Positions 35,108-43,525 of a stretch of DNA of 64,000 nucleotides are shown piece by piece. The notes beneath the pieces are model-generated. The model saw only the letters and a list, made by a program, of their open reading frames with translations, did no database searches and was not told where the DNA came from. The stretch is taken from the NCBI RefSeq assembly GCF_034676705.1, contig NZ_JAUCBS010000008.1, positions 139,201 through 203,200 of the forward strand, read 5' to 3'. Within the stretch, counting starts at the first letter, position 1. Each line of letters begins with the position of its first letter. This stretch comes from Gemmobacter sp. (GTDB lineage: Bacteria; Pseudomonadota; Alphaproteobacteria; Rhodobacterales; Rhodobacteraceae). A program made the translations under genes and the position numbers.

Positions 35108-35836
35108 TCAGCCCGGCCGGCTCCAGGCCGCCTCGGGCGCCGACAGGATCGCGGTCCGGCAGTCATCCGTGCGGGTGACGGGGCGGGATGCCAGTGCCAG
35201 TGCGGCTGCCGCCATGCCGTCCAGATGGGTCTGGCGTTCGGCATCGTCCGACCGGGGCACACCGTGGGCCACATAGGGCGGCGCCACGTCGAACCCCATG
35301 TATTCCAGCGCCAGCCGCTGAATGGGCATCAGGATCGGGCCGATCGGGCCATAGACCCCATCGGGCGCGAACCGCGCCGGCGTGCCGCCGGTGGTGACGC
35401 CGATCATCGCGCGGCGGCCCTGGAACAGGCCCGACCCGAACCGCCGCCCGTCGATATAGCCGAACCCATAGGCCAGCACGCGGTCGATCCAGCCCTTCAA
35501 AATCGCCGGCGGGCCGCCCCACCATAGCGGGAATTGCAGGATCAGCACATCCGCATCGGCCATGCGGGCCTGTTCGCGGGCGATGTCGGGGGCAAAGGCA
35601 GCCTGCCGCGCCGCCTGCGACTGTTCGGCCTGCACATGGAACCGCGCCGGGTCGACGACACTGTCCATATCGTGCCGGCCGATATCGGCGCGGAACCCTT
35701 CGGCGCACAGGTCGGATATGGTGACGGAATGCCCCGCCTGCCGCAGTGCCCCCGCAGCTGCGCCGGCCATGGCATGGTTGAACGATCCCGGTTCCGGGTG
35801 GGCCACCACGATCAGCACATTGCGGGGGTCGGTCAT
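35108..35836 (-). CDS. NAD(P)H:quinone oxidoreductase-like flavodoxin-fold protein
   Basis: The start chosen, MTDPRNVLIVVAHPEPGSFN, is the normal beginning of the NQO1/MdaB/KefF family; it lies 2 bases after the stop of the BKACE gene. The 242-residue chain keeps VVAHPEPGSFNHAM (phosphate loop), LQFPLWWGGPPAILKGWIDRV and a GVTTGGTP flavin-binding segment. The enzyme would transfer hydride from NAD(P)H to a quinone or similar acceptor through FMN/FAD. A C-terminal extension after about residue 195 is longer than in compact family members. Confidence 0.87.
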   Translation of the reverse strand: MTDPRNVLIVVAHPEPGSFNHAMAGAAAGALRQAGHSVTISDLCAEGFRADIGRHDMDSVVDPARFHVQAEQSQAARQAAFAPDIAREQARMADADVLILQFPLWWGGPPAILKGWIDRVLAYGFGYIDGRRFGSGLFQGRRAMIGVTTGGTPARFAPDGVYGPIGPILMPIQRLALEYMGFDVAPPYVAHGVPRSDDAERQTHLDGMAAAALALASRPVTRTDDCRTAILSAPEAAWSRPG

Positions 35837-35838
35837 GA

Positions 35839-36765
35839 TCAGAAGTTCACCTTGTCGCCGCCCTTGAGGTTCAGGATCTCGCGCGCCTCGTCCGGCGTCG
35901 CCACCTCGAACCCCAGATGTTCCACCAGCTCGCGCGCCAGCTTCACCTGTTCGGCATTGCTTTTCGCCAGCCGGCCACGGCCCAGATACAGCGAATCCTC
36001 CAGCCCCACGCGCAGATGCCCGCCCAGCAGCACCGACTGCATCGCAACCGGCATCTGGTGGCGCCCGGCCCCCAGCACCGACCAGCGGTAATCGTCGCCG
36101 AACAGCCGGTCCGCCGTGCGGCGCATGTGCAGCACATCTTCGGAATGCGCGCCGATGCCGCCCAGAATGCCGAACACCGACTGCACGAAGAACGGCGGCC
36201 GCACAAAGCCGCGCCGCACGAAATGTTCCAGCGTATACAGGTGGCCGATATCGTAGCACTCGATCTCGAACCGGGTGTCGTTGTCGGCACAGGTGGTCAG
36301 GATGCCTTCGATATCGGCAAAGGTGTTGCGGAACACCCGGTCGCGCGACCCTTCGATATAGGGCTGTTCCCAGTCGTGCTTGAATTCTGTCAGCTTGTCG
36401 AGGATCGGGAAGATGCCAAAGTTCATCGACCCCATGTTCAACGAGGCGACCTCGGGCTTGAACACGGTGGCCGGGGCCAGGCGTTCCGCCACGCTCATGG
36501 TGGGCGCGCCGCCGGTGGTGATGTTGATCACCACATCGGACTTCTGCTTGATCACCCGCAGGAACGGCTCATAGGCCCCGGGCGTCTGGTCGGGCTGGCC
36601 GGTCTGGGGGTTGCGGGCGTGCAGGTGCACGATGGCTGCCCCCGCCTCGTAGGCGCCAAGGGCGGCATCGGCGATTTCCGATGCGGTGATCGGCAGGTGC
36701 GGCGACATCGAGGGGGTGTGAATCGACCCCGTGACAGCACAGGTGATGATGATCTTGCGGGCCAT
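35839..36765 (-). CDS. BKACE-family (DUF849) beta-keto acid cleavage enzyme
   Basis: A 308-residue TIM-barrel enzyme. The N-terminus KIIITCAVTGSIHTPSMSP and the zinc-binding HLHAR motif (about residues 47-51) are diagnostic, as is GLEDSLYLGRG near the C-terminus. BKACE enzymes condense a beta-keto acid with acetyl-CoA and split it to acetoacetate and a CoA ester; the founding member cleaves 3-keto-5-aminohexanoate in lysine fermentation, and others serve carnitine and many unassigned pathways. Here it is within a TRAP-transporter operon, so the beta-keto acid is probably derived from the imported acid. Confidence 0.92.
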   Translation of the reverse strand: MARKIIITCAVTGSIHTPSMSPHLPITASEIADAALGAYEAGAAIVHLHARNPQTGQPDQTPGAYEPFLRVIKQKSDVVINITTGGAPTMSVAERLAPATVFKPEVASLNMGSMNFGIFPILDKLTEFKHDWEQPYIEGSRDRVFRNTFADIEGILTTCADNDTRFEIECYDIGHLYTLEHFVRRGFVRPPFFVQSVFGILGGIGAHSEDVLHMRRTADRLFGDDYRWSVLGAGRHQMPVAMQSVLLGGHLRVGLEDSLYLGRGRLAKSNAEQVKLARELVEHLGFEVATPDEAREILNLKGGDKVNF

Positions 36766-36772
36766 GGTATCC

Positions 36773-38044
36773 TCAGAACAGCGTTTTGGGCACGAACAGC
36801 GCCAGCGCAGGGATCAGCGCGACGGCGGCCAGGATCGTGATGCAGATGGCGATCATGGGCAAGGCTTCGCGGATCACCCGCGTCACCGGCTCTCCAGAGA
36901 TGGCAGAGGCGATGAACAGCAGTATCCCCACCGGCGGCGTTGCCATGCCGATCACCACGTTCAGCACCACCACGGTGCCGAACTGCACCGGATCCATCCC
37001 GATCAGCGCCTGGAACTTCAGCAGGATCGGCATGGTCAGGATCAGGATGGAAATGGGTTCCAGGAACATCCCCAGCACCAGCAGGAAGATGTTCAGCAGC
37101 AGCAGGATCATCAGCGGATGGTCAGTGATCTGCAACACCAGATCGGCAATATGCTGCGGCACCTGTTCCAGCGTGAACACGAACGACACGATCGACGCCA
37201 TCGAGGTGATGAACAGGATCGAGGCGGAAACCAGCGTGGTCGCGATCAGCGCGTTCCAGACCGCCTTCAGCGTCAGGTCGCGGTAGATGAAGCCGATCAC
37301 CAGCGCATAGGCCACCGCCACCGCCGCCGCCTCGGTCGGGGTAAAGATGCCGCCCTTGATCCCCACCAGAATGATCGCCGGCAGGATCAGCGCCGGCAGC
37401 GTGCGCACCGTGGCCGCCCACCGATCACGTCCGGGCAGGCGCGGGGTCACCGGAAAGCCGTCGCGTTTGGCCCGCCAGGAGGCATAGATCAGCAGGCCCC
37501 CGGCAATGCAGATCCCCGGCACCACGCCCGCCAGGAACAGCTGCCCGATGGACGTGCCCGACAGCACGCCATAGATGATCATGGTGATCGACGGCGGGAT
37601 GATCGGCCCCATCAGCGAGGCCACGGCGATCAGCGCGCCGGCATAGGCGGCGGGCATGCCCTGACGGCTCATGGTCGGGATCAGGATGGACCCCAGCGCC
37701 GAAGCCTCGGCCGTGGCGCTGCCCGAGATGCCGGCAAAGAACCCCGCCGACAGGATCGACACCGACGACATGCCGCCCCGCCGGTGGCCCACCATGGCAC
37801 GGGCGAAATGCACGATCCGGTCGGTCACGCCGCCCACGTTCATCAGCGCACCGGCCAGCAGGAACAGCGGAATGGTCATCAGGACGAACTGGTCGATCCC
37901 CGCCATCATGCGTTGTGGCAGCATCAGCACCATCATGCCGTTGCCAGACAGATACAGGTAAGCCGTGCCCGCAATCCCCAGCGTCAGGGCAATCGGGATG
38001 CCGCTGGCCAGCAGCCCGGCAAAAATCAGAAAGAACGCCCCCAT
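36773..38044 (-). CDS. TRAP transporter large permease (DctM-like)
   Basis: The start overlaps the stop of the small permease gene by one base and gives MGAFFLIFAGLLASGIPIALTLG, the standard N-terminus; the longer frame is not coding. The 423 residues contain about twelve hydrophobic segments and the family strings GMMVLMLPQRMMAGIDQFVLMTIPLF, GGMSSVSILSAGFFAGISGSATAEASALGSILIPTM and the VGILLFIASAISG region. It imports a carboxylate with Na+ together with the DctP- and DctQ-like proteins encoded upstream. Confidence 0.95.
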   Translation of the reverse strand: MGAFFLIFAGLLASGIPIALTLGIAGTAYLYLSGNGMMVLMLPQRMMAGIDQFVLMTIPLFLLAGALMNVGGVTDRIVHFARAMVGHRRGGMSSVSILSAGFFAGISGSATAEASALGSILIPTMSRQGMPAAYAGALIAVASLMGPIIPPSITMIIYGVLSGTSIGQLFLAGVVPGICIAGGLLIYASWRAKRDGFPVTPRLPGRDRWAATVRTLPALILPAIILVGIKGGIFTPTEAAAVAVAYALVIGFIYRDLTLKAVWNALIATTLVSASILFITSMASIVSFVFTLEQVPQHIADLVLQITDHPLMILLLLNIFLLVLGMFLEPISILILTMPILLKFQALIGMDPVQFGTVVVLNVVIGMATPPVGILLFIASAISGEPVTRVIREALPMIAICITILAAVALIPALALFVPKTLF

Positions 38045-38622
38045 CAGCCCTGTTCCCTTGCAGCGCCCATCGGGCGGTCGGTATCGGGGCCCCGCATGGC
38101 GGGACCAAAGCTTGTGACCAGATCGGCCAGGACATGCAGGATCATCAGCGCCGATCCCACCGAGACGGACACATAGACATAGCGGATCGACAGCCCCAGC
38201 GGCCGGCCGAACAGCGACCCCCAGATGAAGTCCAGCGCCGGGATCGTCTGGTTGTTGAACCGCGAGGCGTAATCGGCGCCATAGCGCGCGATCACCGCCA
38301 GAAAGATGACGACGGGAACGGCCGTCACCGCCTTCAGCACCCATTTGCCGCGATCCGACAGGGCATTGGGCAGGAAATCCAGCGATACGAACTCACCCTT
38401 GGAATAGGCCAGGCCCAGCACCAGAAAGGTCTGCCAGACCAGCAGGTAGCGGCACAGTTCCTCGGCCCAGATCAGCGATCCGCCCATGACATAGCGCGCC
38501 CAGACCTGCGCGATCATCACCACGACGATGATGGCCATGGACAGGCCCGCGACCAGACGCAGGATCAGCAGATAGGTGGAAACGACGCCAGAGATGGCGG
38601 GCGGCAGACGCATGACATTCAT
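38044..38622 (-). CDS. TRAP transporter small permease (DctQ-like)
   Basis: A 192-residue membrane protein with four hydrophobic segments, a length normal for the family. The conserved region WARYVMGGSLIWAEELCRYLLVWQTFLVLGLAY with a Glu pair in the second segment is diagnostic. It overlaps the large permease gene by one base and follows the binding-protein gene after 75 bases that include a stem-loop (38641-38674). Confidence 0.93.
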   Translation of the reverse strand: MNVMRLPPAISGVVSTYLLILRLVAGLSMAIIVVVMIAQVWARYVMGGSLIWAEELCRYLLVWQTFLVLGLAYSKGEFVSLDFLPNALSDRGKWVLKAVTAVPVVIFLAVIARYGADYASRFNNQTIPALDFIWGSLFGRPLGLSIRYVYVSVSVGSALMILHVLADLVTSFGPAMRGPDTDRPMGAAREQG

Positions 38623-38640
38623 CCCGTGGTTCGCATGACG

Positions 38641-38674
38641 GCCCCGCGCAGGCCCATGGGGCGCGGCGCGGGGC
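38641..38674 (-). promoter_or_regulatory. Intercistronic stem-loop after TRAP binding-protein gene
   Basis: GCCCCGCGC (38641-38649) pairs with GCGCGGGGC (38666-38674) around a 16-base loop, 24 bases past the dctP-like stop. No T-run is present. Its position resembles the stem-loop after the binding-protein gene at 22531-22564. Confidence 0.4.
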
Positions 38675-38697
38675 GCGAGAATGGACAGCCGAAGCGA

Positions 38698-39696
38698 TCA
38701 GGCCAGCGACCGGGCCGCCGCGACGAATTCGGCGATCAGCGGATCCTTGGCCGCCCAGGCGGTGGTCACCGGGGCGACGGTTTCCTGCATGGCGGCCAGA
38801 TTCTCGATCTCCAGAATCTCCACCCCCTTGGCGCGCAGTTCGTCCCGGCCGGTCATGTCCTGGGTCTTGGCATAGGCCAGCGTGGCCGAGGTGGCGCGCC
38901 GCCCCGCCTCGCGCATCGCGGCCTTCTGCTCATCCGCCAGCGTGTTCCAGAACCGGGTCGATACCACGTTCGAGGCGTGCCAGGGGTAATGGCCGGTCAG
39001 GGTGAAGTTCTTGCCGACTTCCCACAGGTTTTCGCCCAGCATGGACGACACGTTGATTTCCACCGCGTCGATCACGCCGGTTTCCAGCGCGCCATACACC
39101 TCGCCATAGGGCAGGCCGACGGGCGCCGTTCCCAGCGCCTCCCAGATCTGCTTGTGCAGCGGCACCGGGACGATGCGGGTTTTCAACCCCTTGAGGTCCG
39201 CCACCGTGCGCACCTGCGACTTGACCGACAGGAAATGCCGCTGCCCGATATCGGCCGTGGACAGACCGATGATGCCGGCGGGCTCCAGATCGTCCTGCAT
39301 CTTTTGCCCCACGGGGCTCAGCGCCAGTTTCTCGAAATGGTCATAGTCGCGCACCAGGAACGGCAGCTGCCAGGCGTCATAGGCCGGGCGGCCCGTCACC
39401 AGCGGGATCAGCACGCCCGAGGCCATGGCCATTTCCAGCGTTCCCGCCACGGCAGATTCCAGGTTCTGCTTGTCATCGCCCAGCTGGCGGTTCGGGAAGA
39501 TCTGGATGTTGAACGCACCCGGCAGGATCTCGTTCAGCGCATCGCGAAAGCTGGTCGCCAGGATGTGCCCGGGATGGATCTCGTTCGAGGCATGGGCAAT
39601 GCGCACCATCGTGCCTGCTGCGCGGGCCACATGCGGCATGGCCAGCGTTGCGCCAAAGGCGGCGCCGGTCTGGATCAGCGTTCGTCTGGTCAGCAT
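38698..39696 (-). CDS. TRAP transporter substrate-binding protein (DctP-like)
   Basis: A 332-residue periplasmic protein with GGAGGAG before its ATG and a twin-arginine-type leader (LTRRTLIQTGAAFGATLAMPHVARA). Family landmarks are PNRQLGDDKQNLESAVAGTLEMAMAS, VADLKGLKTRIVPVPLHKQIWEALG with the substrate-carboxylate Arg, and GEVYGALETGVIDAVE. The gene is first of the TRAP block and follows the cupin gene. The ligand is a carboxylate; the neighbouring enzymes suggest one that yields a beta-keto acid and a 2-oxo-4-hydroxy acid. Confidence 0.93.
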   Translation of the reverse strand: MLTRRTLIQTGAAFGATLAMPHVARAAGTMVRIAHASNEIHPGHILATSFRDALNEILPGAFNIQIFPNRQLGDDKQNLESAVAGTLEMAMASGVLIPLVTGRPAYDAWQLPFLVRDYDHFEKLALSPVGQKMQDDLEPAGIIGLSTADIGQRHFLSVKSQVRTVADLKGLKTRIVPVPLHKQIWEALGTAPVGLPYGEVYGALETGVIDAVEINVSSMLGENLWEVGKNFTLTGHYPWHASNVVSTRFWNTLADEQKAAMREAGRRATSATLAYAKTQDMTGRDELRAKGVEILEIENLAAMQETVAPVTTAWAAKDPLIAEFVAAARSLA

Positions 39697-39762
39697 ACGG
39701 GTCTCCTCCCCCTGTATGCGGGGCGGTCTGCGCCACCCCGGCTATTGCATCTCAGGCCCTTG

Positions 39763-40662
39763 TCAGGCCAGCATCGGGTAGTCGTCGGCGTTCAGCACCC
39801 AGCCCGGCTTTTCGGAAAAATCCATCCGGGGCGGGCAGAAGATGTCGACCAGCTGGTTGGTGCCCGCCCCCACCGCGCGGGTGGTGTGAATCACCGGCGG
39901 CGGGATCACCAGCGCCGAAGGCGTGCCCATATGCACCGTCACATCGTCGCGCCAGTCGGCCATGTCGGTCGTCCAGGGCCAGCGCAGGTGGTGGTCGAAG
40001 GTGCCTTCGATCGCCAGCGAGCATTGTTCGAAATCGTCGTGATGGTGGGGCGACATCTTGGTGGCGTCGCGCGGGCCCTGGTAGGGGTCCAGCACGTTCA
40101 CCATCATGGTGGTGCAGCGGAAGATCCGCCCGAACCGCCCCGGTTGCGCCGGCACGTCCAGGCCATAGTGCCGCACCTTCCAGCCGCCCTTGGGGTCGGG
40201 CCAGGCGGCGAATTCGGGGATATGGCGGCGCGGCTGGTCATAGCCCTGCGCATTGGCGCAGGCAGCGGCCAGATCGGCGGCGCGGGTGGTGAACAGCCGG
40301 GTCACCGGCCCGCCATCGGGCAGCGTCACAACGCTGTCGCCCGCCGGAACGAATGCCAGCGACCAGCCCGGCACATGGGTCTTGACCCCGCCCCAGTCGA
40401 TCACTGCGCCCGATTTCGGCAGCAGGACGGCGTATTCATCGGCCTGACCCGTGCGGGCCAGGCTGGCGCCCGGTGCCGCATCGGTCCAGGCCAGCACGAA
40501 GTTGTGGCCGCGGATCAGCCAGGTCTTGCCCGTGGCATCGTCGATCTGCGGCGGATCCTTGTAGAAATACCCTTCCTGAATCTCGGCAATCAGTCCGGTG
40601 CGCGGCGCGGCGGCGCCGGCGGCCGGGGCCAGGGCAGAGCGGGGATCGGTCTTGTCATACAT
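39763..40662 (-). CDS. Cupin-fold protein of unknown function
   Basis: A 299-residue protein without a leader peptide. The C-terminal half holds a cupin metal site: MSPHHHDDFEQCSLAIEG gives clustered His and a Glu, and a further His is in VIPPPVIHTTRAVG. The N-terminal half also looks cupin-like (RTGQADEYAVLLP), so it may be bicupin. It starts 3 bases after the aldolase stop and is certainly co-transcribed with it. Bicupins of this kind can be dioxygenases or isomerases. I cannot assign a reaction. Confidence 0.75.
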   Translation of the reverse strand: MYDKTDPRSALAPAAGAAAPRTGLIAEIQEGYFYKDPPQIDDATGKTWLIRGHNFVLAWTDAAPGASLARTGQADEYAVLLPKSGAVIDWGGVKTHVPGWSLAFVPAGDSVVTLPDGGPVTRLFTTRAADLAAACANAQGYDQPRRHIPEFAAWPDPKGGWKVRHYGLDVPAQPGRFGRIFRCTTMMVNVLDPYQGPRDATKMSPHHHDDFEQCSLAIEGTFDHHLRWPWTTDMADWRDDVTVHMGTPSALVIPPPVIHTTRAVGAGTNQLVDIFCPPRMDFSEKPGWVLNADDYPMLA

Positions 40663-40665
40663 CGG

Positions 40666-41454
40666 TCAGCCTTTCTGGGCCTGCGCCACGGCGCCGGCGA
40701 ATGTCTGATGCGCCTGTATGGCAGCGGCGCGCAGAAAGCCTTGGTCCGACGACAGCAGGAACGCGGTCGATCCGGCCCGGGCCTGCACCGCCGCATCCTC
40801 GGCCGTGCCGGGCAGGATGGCGACGGTGAGACCCACTTTCGCCGCCGCCGCATGCACCTTTTCCGTCGCGCCGCGCACCAGCGCCGCAACATCGCCCATG
40901 CCGGTATAGGCCGCCGCCAGATCGCCCCGGCCAATGAACACGCCGTCCAGCCCCTCCACCGCAACGATCTCGTCGATATTGTCGATCGCTTCGGGGTCTT
41001 CGATCATGGCGATCAGGGTGACGCGGCGGTCCTGGGTCTCCATGTGCAGCGCTTGGGCATCCTTGCCAAAGGTGCCGGCGCGAGTGGTGGGGGCAAAGCC
41101 CCGCTTGCCGCCGCGATAGCGCCCGGCCGCCACGATGGCCCGCGCCGTCGCCGCATCGCGCACATGCGGCACCAGCACGCCATCGGCGCCGCAATCCAGC
41201 ACCGACAGGATCTGCGCCGGATCACCGCTTTGCACCCGCACCACCGCCGCGATGCCATAGGCGCGGCAGGCCAGCACGATCCGGTCGGTCGTTTCGCGGT
41301 TAAAGGGGGAATGCTCCTCGTCCACCACGACGAAATCATAGCCGACGCTGCCCAGAATCTCGGCCGGCATGGTCGCCGGGATCTTCAGGAACGTGCCATA
41401 CAGCGTGTCGCCCGCCAGAAATCGGTCGCGGAAGGTTTGCGGCTGGTCTGTCAC
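40666..41454 (-). CDS. HpcH/HpaI-family aldolase
   Basis: A 262-residue class II (metal-dependent) aldolase. The family order is present: GTFLKIPATMPAEILGSVGYDFVVVDEEHSP, then VRVQSGDPAQILSVLDCGADGVLVPHV, MIEDPEAIDNIDEI (metal-binding Glu) and GVFIGRGDLAAAYT (metal-binding Asp). Members split 4-hydroxy-2-oxo acids to pyruvate and an aldehyde, as in homoprotocatechuate or deoxy-sugar-acid breakdown. It is the first gene of the minus-strand operon, divergent from the iclR-type gene, with a perfect dyad in the gap. Confidence 0.9.
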   Translation of the reverse strand: MTDQPQTFRDRFLAGDTLYGTFLKIPATMPAEILGSVGYDFVVVDEEHSPFNRETTDRIVLACRAYGIAAVVRVQSGDPAQILSVLDCGADGVLVPHVRDAATARAIVAAGRYRGGKRGFAPTTRAGTFGKDAQALHMETQDRRVTLIAMIEDPEAIDNIDEIVAVEGLDGVFIGRGDLAAAYTGMGDVAALVRGATEKVHAAAAKVGLTVAILPGTAEDAAVQARAGSTAFLLSSDQGFLRAAAIQAHQTFAGAVAQAQKG

Positions 41455-41468
41455 TCGATTCCCCCTTG

Positions 41469-41487
41469 TGTTCTGCTTATCAGAACG
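41469..41487. promoter_or_regulatory. Candidate IclR operator in the aldolase/iclR divergent gap
   Basis: GTTCTG and CAGAAC form a perfect dyad over a 5-base spacer (41470-41486), 15 bases before the aldolase start codon. The same TGTTCTG half-site recurs in a 19-bp dyad at 43356-43374 upstream of the DUF6282 gene, on the other side of the regulator gene. Confidence 0.5.
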
Positions 41488-41564
41488 CTATCCTCTTGAG
41501 CGAAACATTGGGTGAAGCGACGCCTAAAGTCAACTATGGAAATCCAGCAAGCGAGACTGCCGAC

Positions 41565-42365
41565 ATGCCCAAGATCTCCTCTGAAAAAACCGATGGCATT
41601 CAAAGTGTTGTCCTGGCCCTATCGATCCTGGAAACGCTGGGGCGCGCGCGCAGCCACCTGGGCGTGACCGCGCTGGCCGAGTCGCTGGGCACCACCAAAA
41701 GCCGGATTCACCGCCATCTTCAGACGCTGGTGCAGCAGGGCTACATCGTGCAGTCGCCCATGACCGAACGTTACCGGCTGGGGGCGCGGCTGATCGAACT
41801 GGGCAATGCCGCCGCCCATGCCTCGGACATTGCCAGCGTGGCGGCGCAGCCCATGCGCAAGCTGCGCGATGCGCTGGATCAGGCGGTCATCCTGGGCCAG
41901 GTCGAGGATGGCGGCATTCGCATCCTGACCACGCTGGCCGGCAAGATGGCGGTCGAGGTGGGCGTGCGCCCCGGATCGCTGCTGGGGTTCAACATTTCGG
42001 CCCAAGGCAAGATGGCGCTGGCCTTCATGCCCGACGCCACGCGCGAAGACATCCTGTCGCGCCCGCTGGCCAGCGATACGCCGCATTCCATCACCGATCT
42101 GGCCGTGCTGCGCCGGCATCTGGGCGACATCCGGCAACGCGGCTGGTCCGACGCCCCGAACGAGGCGGCGGTGGGCCTGAATGCGCTGGCCTTTCCGCTG
42201 CTCGGCGCCTCGGGCGAACTGGCGGGCAGCCTGGCGATTGTCAGCCTGACGCAGTTCATCGGCTCGCCCCCGACGCAGGACCAGATCCATGCAGTCGGGA
42301 CGGCGGCCGAAGAAATCTCGCGCGCGTTGGGGTATATGGGGGAATTGCCGGGCCAGTGGCGCTGA
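41565..42365 (+). CDS. IclR-family transcriptional regulator
   Basis: A 266-residue regulator; the chosen ATG begins MPKISSEKTDGIQSVVLALSILETL, with the winged helix-turn-helix at about residues 10-75 (HLGVTALAESLGTTKSRIHRHLQTLVQQGYI). The C-terminal effector-binding domain carries VGVRPGSLLGFNISAQGKMALAF and the Asn-Glu-Ala region DAPNEAAVGLNALAFPL. An upstream in-frame ATG at 41466 overlaps the dyad and is less likely. It is flanked by minus-strand catabolic genes on both sides and probably controls both transcription units. Confidence 0.92.
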   Translation: MPKISSEKTDGIQSVVLALSILETLGRARSHLGVTALAESLGTTKSRIHRHLQTLVQQGYIVQSPMTERYRLGARLIELGNAAAHASDIASVAAQPMRKLRDALDQAVILGQVEDGGIRILTTLAGKMAVEVGVRPGSLLGFNISAQGKMALAFMPDATREDILSRPLASDTPHSITDLAVLRRHLGDIRQRGWSDAPNEAAVGLNALAFPLLGASGELAGSLAIVSLTQFIGSPPTQDQIHAVGTAAEEISRALGYMGELPGQWR

Positions 42366-42378
42366 CCCGGCCGCGGCC

Positions 42379-43299
42379 TCAGTCGGCAAGGCCGATCACG
42401 GCGGCGGCGTTGCTGGCCACCATGGCGTGGATCTGCGCATCGGAATAGCCAAGCGCAAGGCAGGTGGCCACCCCGCGCCGCATGCCCATCAGCGGTGACA
42501 GCGTGCCCATCTGGCCCAGATCGGAACACAGGATCGTCCGTTCCGGCCCCACGCAGTCGATATAGGCTTGCAGTTCCGCATTGGTGCGGGTGCGGAACCG
42601 CGATCCTTCGATGAAGAAGCCCAGCGAATGTTCCACATAGGCGCCCATGTCGGCCAGGGCGCGGGTATCGTCATAGGTGCCGCCCACGATATCCTCGGGG
42701 TGGGTGAAGATCAGCCGTTCAACCCCGCGCCGCCGCGCCTCGGCAAAGACGATGCGGGTTTCCGACACATGCAGATGCCCGCTGGCCAGCGCCATCCCGC
42801 TGGCCGCCACCACATCCAGCACGTCCAGCACCTCGGGGCGCAGCTTGCCATCGTCGAACACCGGAATGCCCGCGGCCGGCCGGATTTTCTGGGTCGAGGC
42901 CGGATGCACCCAGCCCGAGGTCTTTTCCCACGCCAGATGGTTTTCCGCCGCCAGCGTCGGCAACCACACGATGCGGCCATCCATCGCCGCCGTATGTTCC
43001 ACCGCATAGGGGTTGAACCCGCCCACCACGTTGTTCAGCGCGATGCCGGAAAAGACGCGCACCGTCAGTTCGGGGTGATGGTCACGGATCAACCGGGCGC
43101 ACATCACGCCGGAATAATCGTGGTCCTTGGTCACCACGGCGGCAAAGCCGGCATCGGAATAGCTGCGCGCCAGATCGAGGTGATCAATGATCCGCGGCGC
43201 GATCGACGGGCCGCTATGCACATGCGGATCCACGGCACCTTGCAAAATCTCGCTGATCCTCGCGGCCTCGTCACGCTCGATCGCTTCGATTTCGGTCAT
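42379..43299 (-). CDS. DUF6282 family amidohydrolase-like protein
   Basis: The chosen start has GGAGGAG upstream and gives 306 residues. The N-terminal DPHVHSGPSIAPR segment has the HxH of metal-dependent hydrolases, followed by TKDHDYSG, SGHLHVSETR and LIFTHPEDI, which supply further His/Asp ligands, and CSDLGQMG near the C-terminus with the usual catalytic Asp. The family is related to TatD/amidohydrolase barrels and has no assigned substrate that I know of. It is convergent with the iclR gene, 13 bases apart, with its own promoter region holding a dyad related to that at 41469-41487. Confidence 0.85.
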   Translation of the reverse strand: MTEIEAIERDEAARISEILQGAVDPHVHSGPSIAPRIIDHLDLARSYSDAGFAAVVTKDHDYSGVMCARLIRDHHPELTVRVFSGIALNNVVGGFNPYAVEHTAAMDGRIVWLPTLAAENHLAWEKTSGWVHPASTQKIRPAAGIPVFDDGKLRPEVLDVLDVVAASGMALASGHLHVSETRIVFAEARRRGVERLIFTHPEDIVGGTYDDTRALADMGAYVEHSLGFFIEGSRFRTRTNAELQAYIDCVGPERTILCSDLGQMGTLSPLMGMRRGVATCLALGYSDAQIHAMVASNAAAVIGLAD

Positions 43300-43355
43300 G
43301 GCATCTCCTCCCCGAGGGCCTGGCAGTGGCGATTCTGTTGCGTTGTGCAGACCTG

Positions 43356-43374
43356 TGTTCTGTTCAACGAAACA
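43356..43374. promoter_or_regulatory. Second candidate IclR operator, upstream of the DUF6282 gene
   Basis: TGTTCTGTTCAACGAAACA is a near-palindrome (pattern TGTTYYGTTSAACRRAACA) 57 bases before the DUF6282 start codon. It shares TGTTCTG and a closing AAC with the site at 41469-41487, consistent with one regulator acting on both. Confidence 0.45.
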
Positions 43375-43525
43375 TGCCGCATGATTATCCGGCACCGCGC
43401 CTTGTGTCAAGGGCGGGGGCCGCGGGTGCTGGTGACGGAGGAACAGCGGGGGCGGTTCACGTGCTGTTCCGGCTGAAGATTTCTGATAGCCTCCCGGATG
43501 TTCGCCCTGCGTCGAAAGAGGTTGC

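Noticed and set aside
37915..41499. Plus-strand open frame of nearly 1200 codons antisense to the TRAP, cupin and aldolase genes
   Set aside because: The opposite strand encodes clear proteins throughout; the frame has no family resemblance and Arg/His/Gly/Gln-rich composition.
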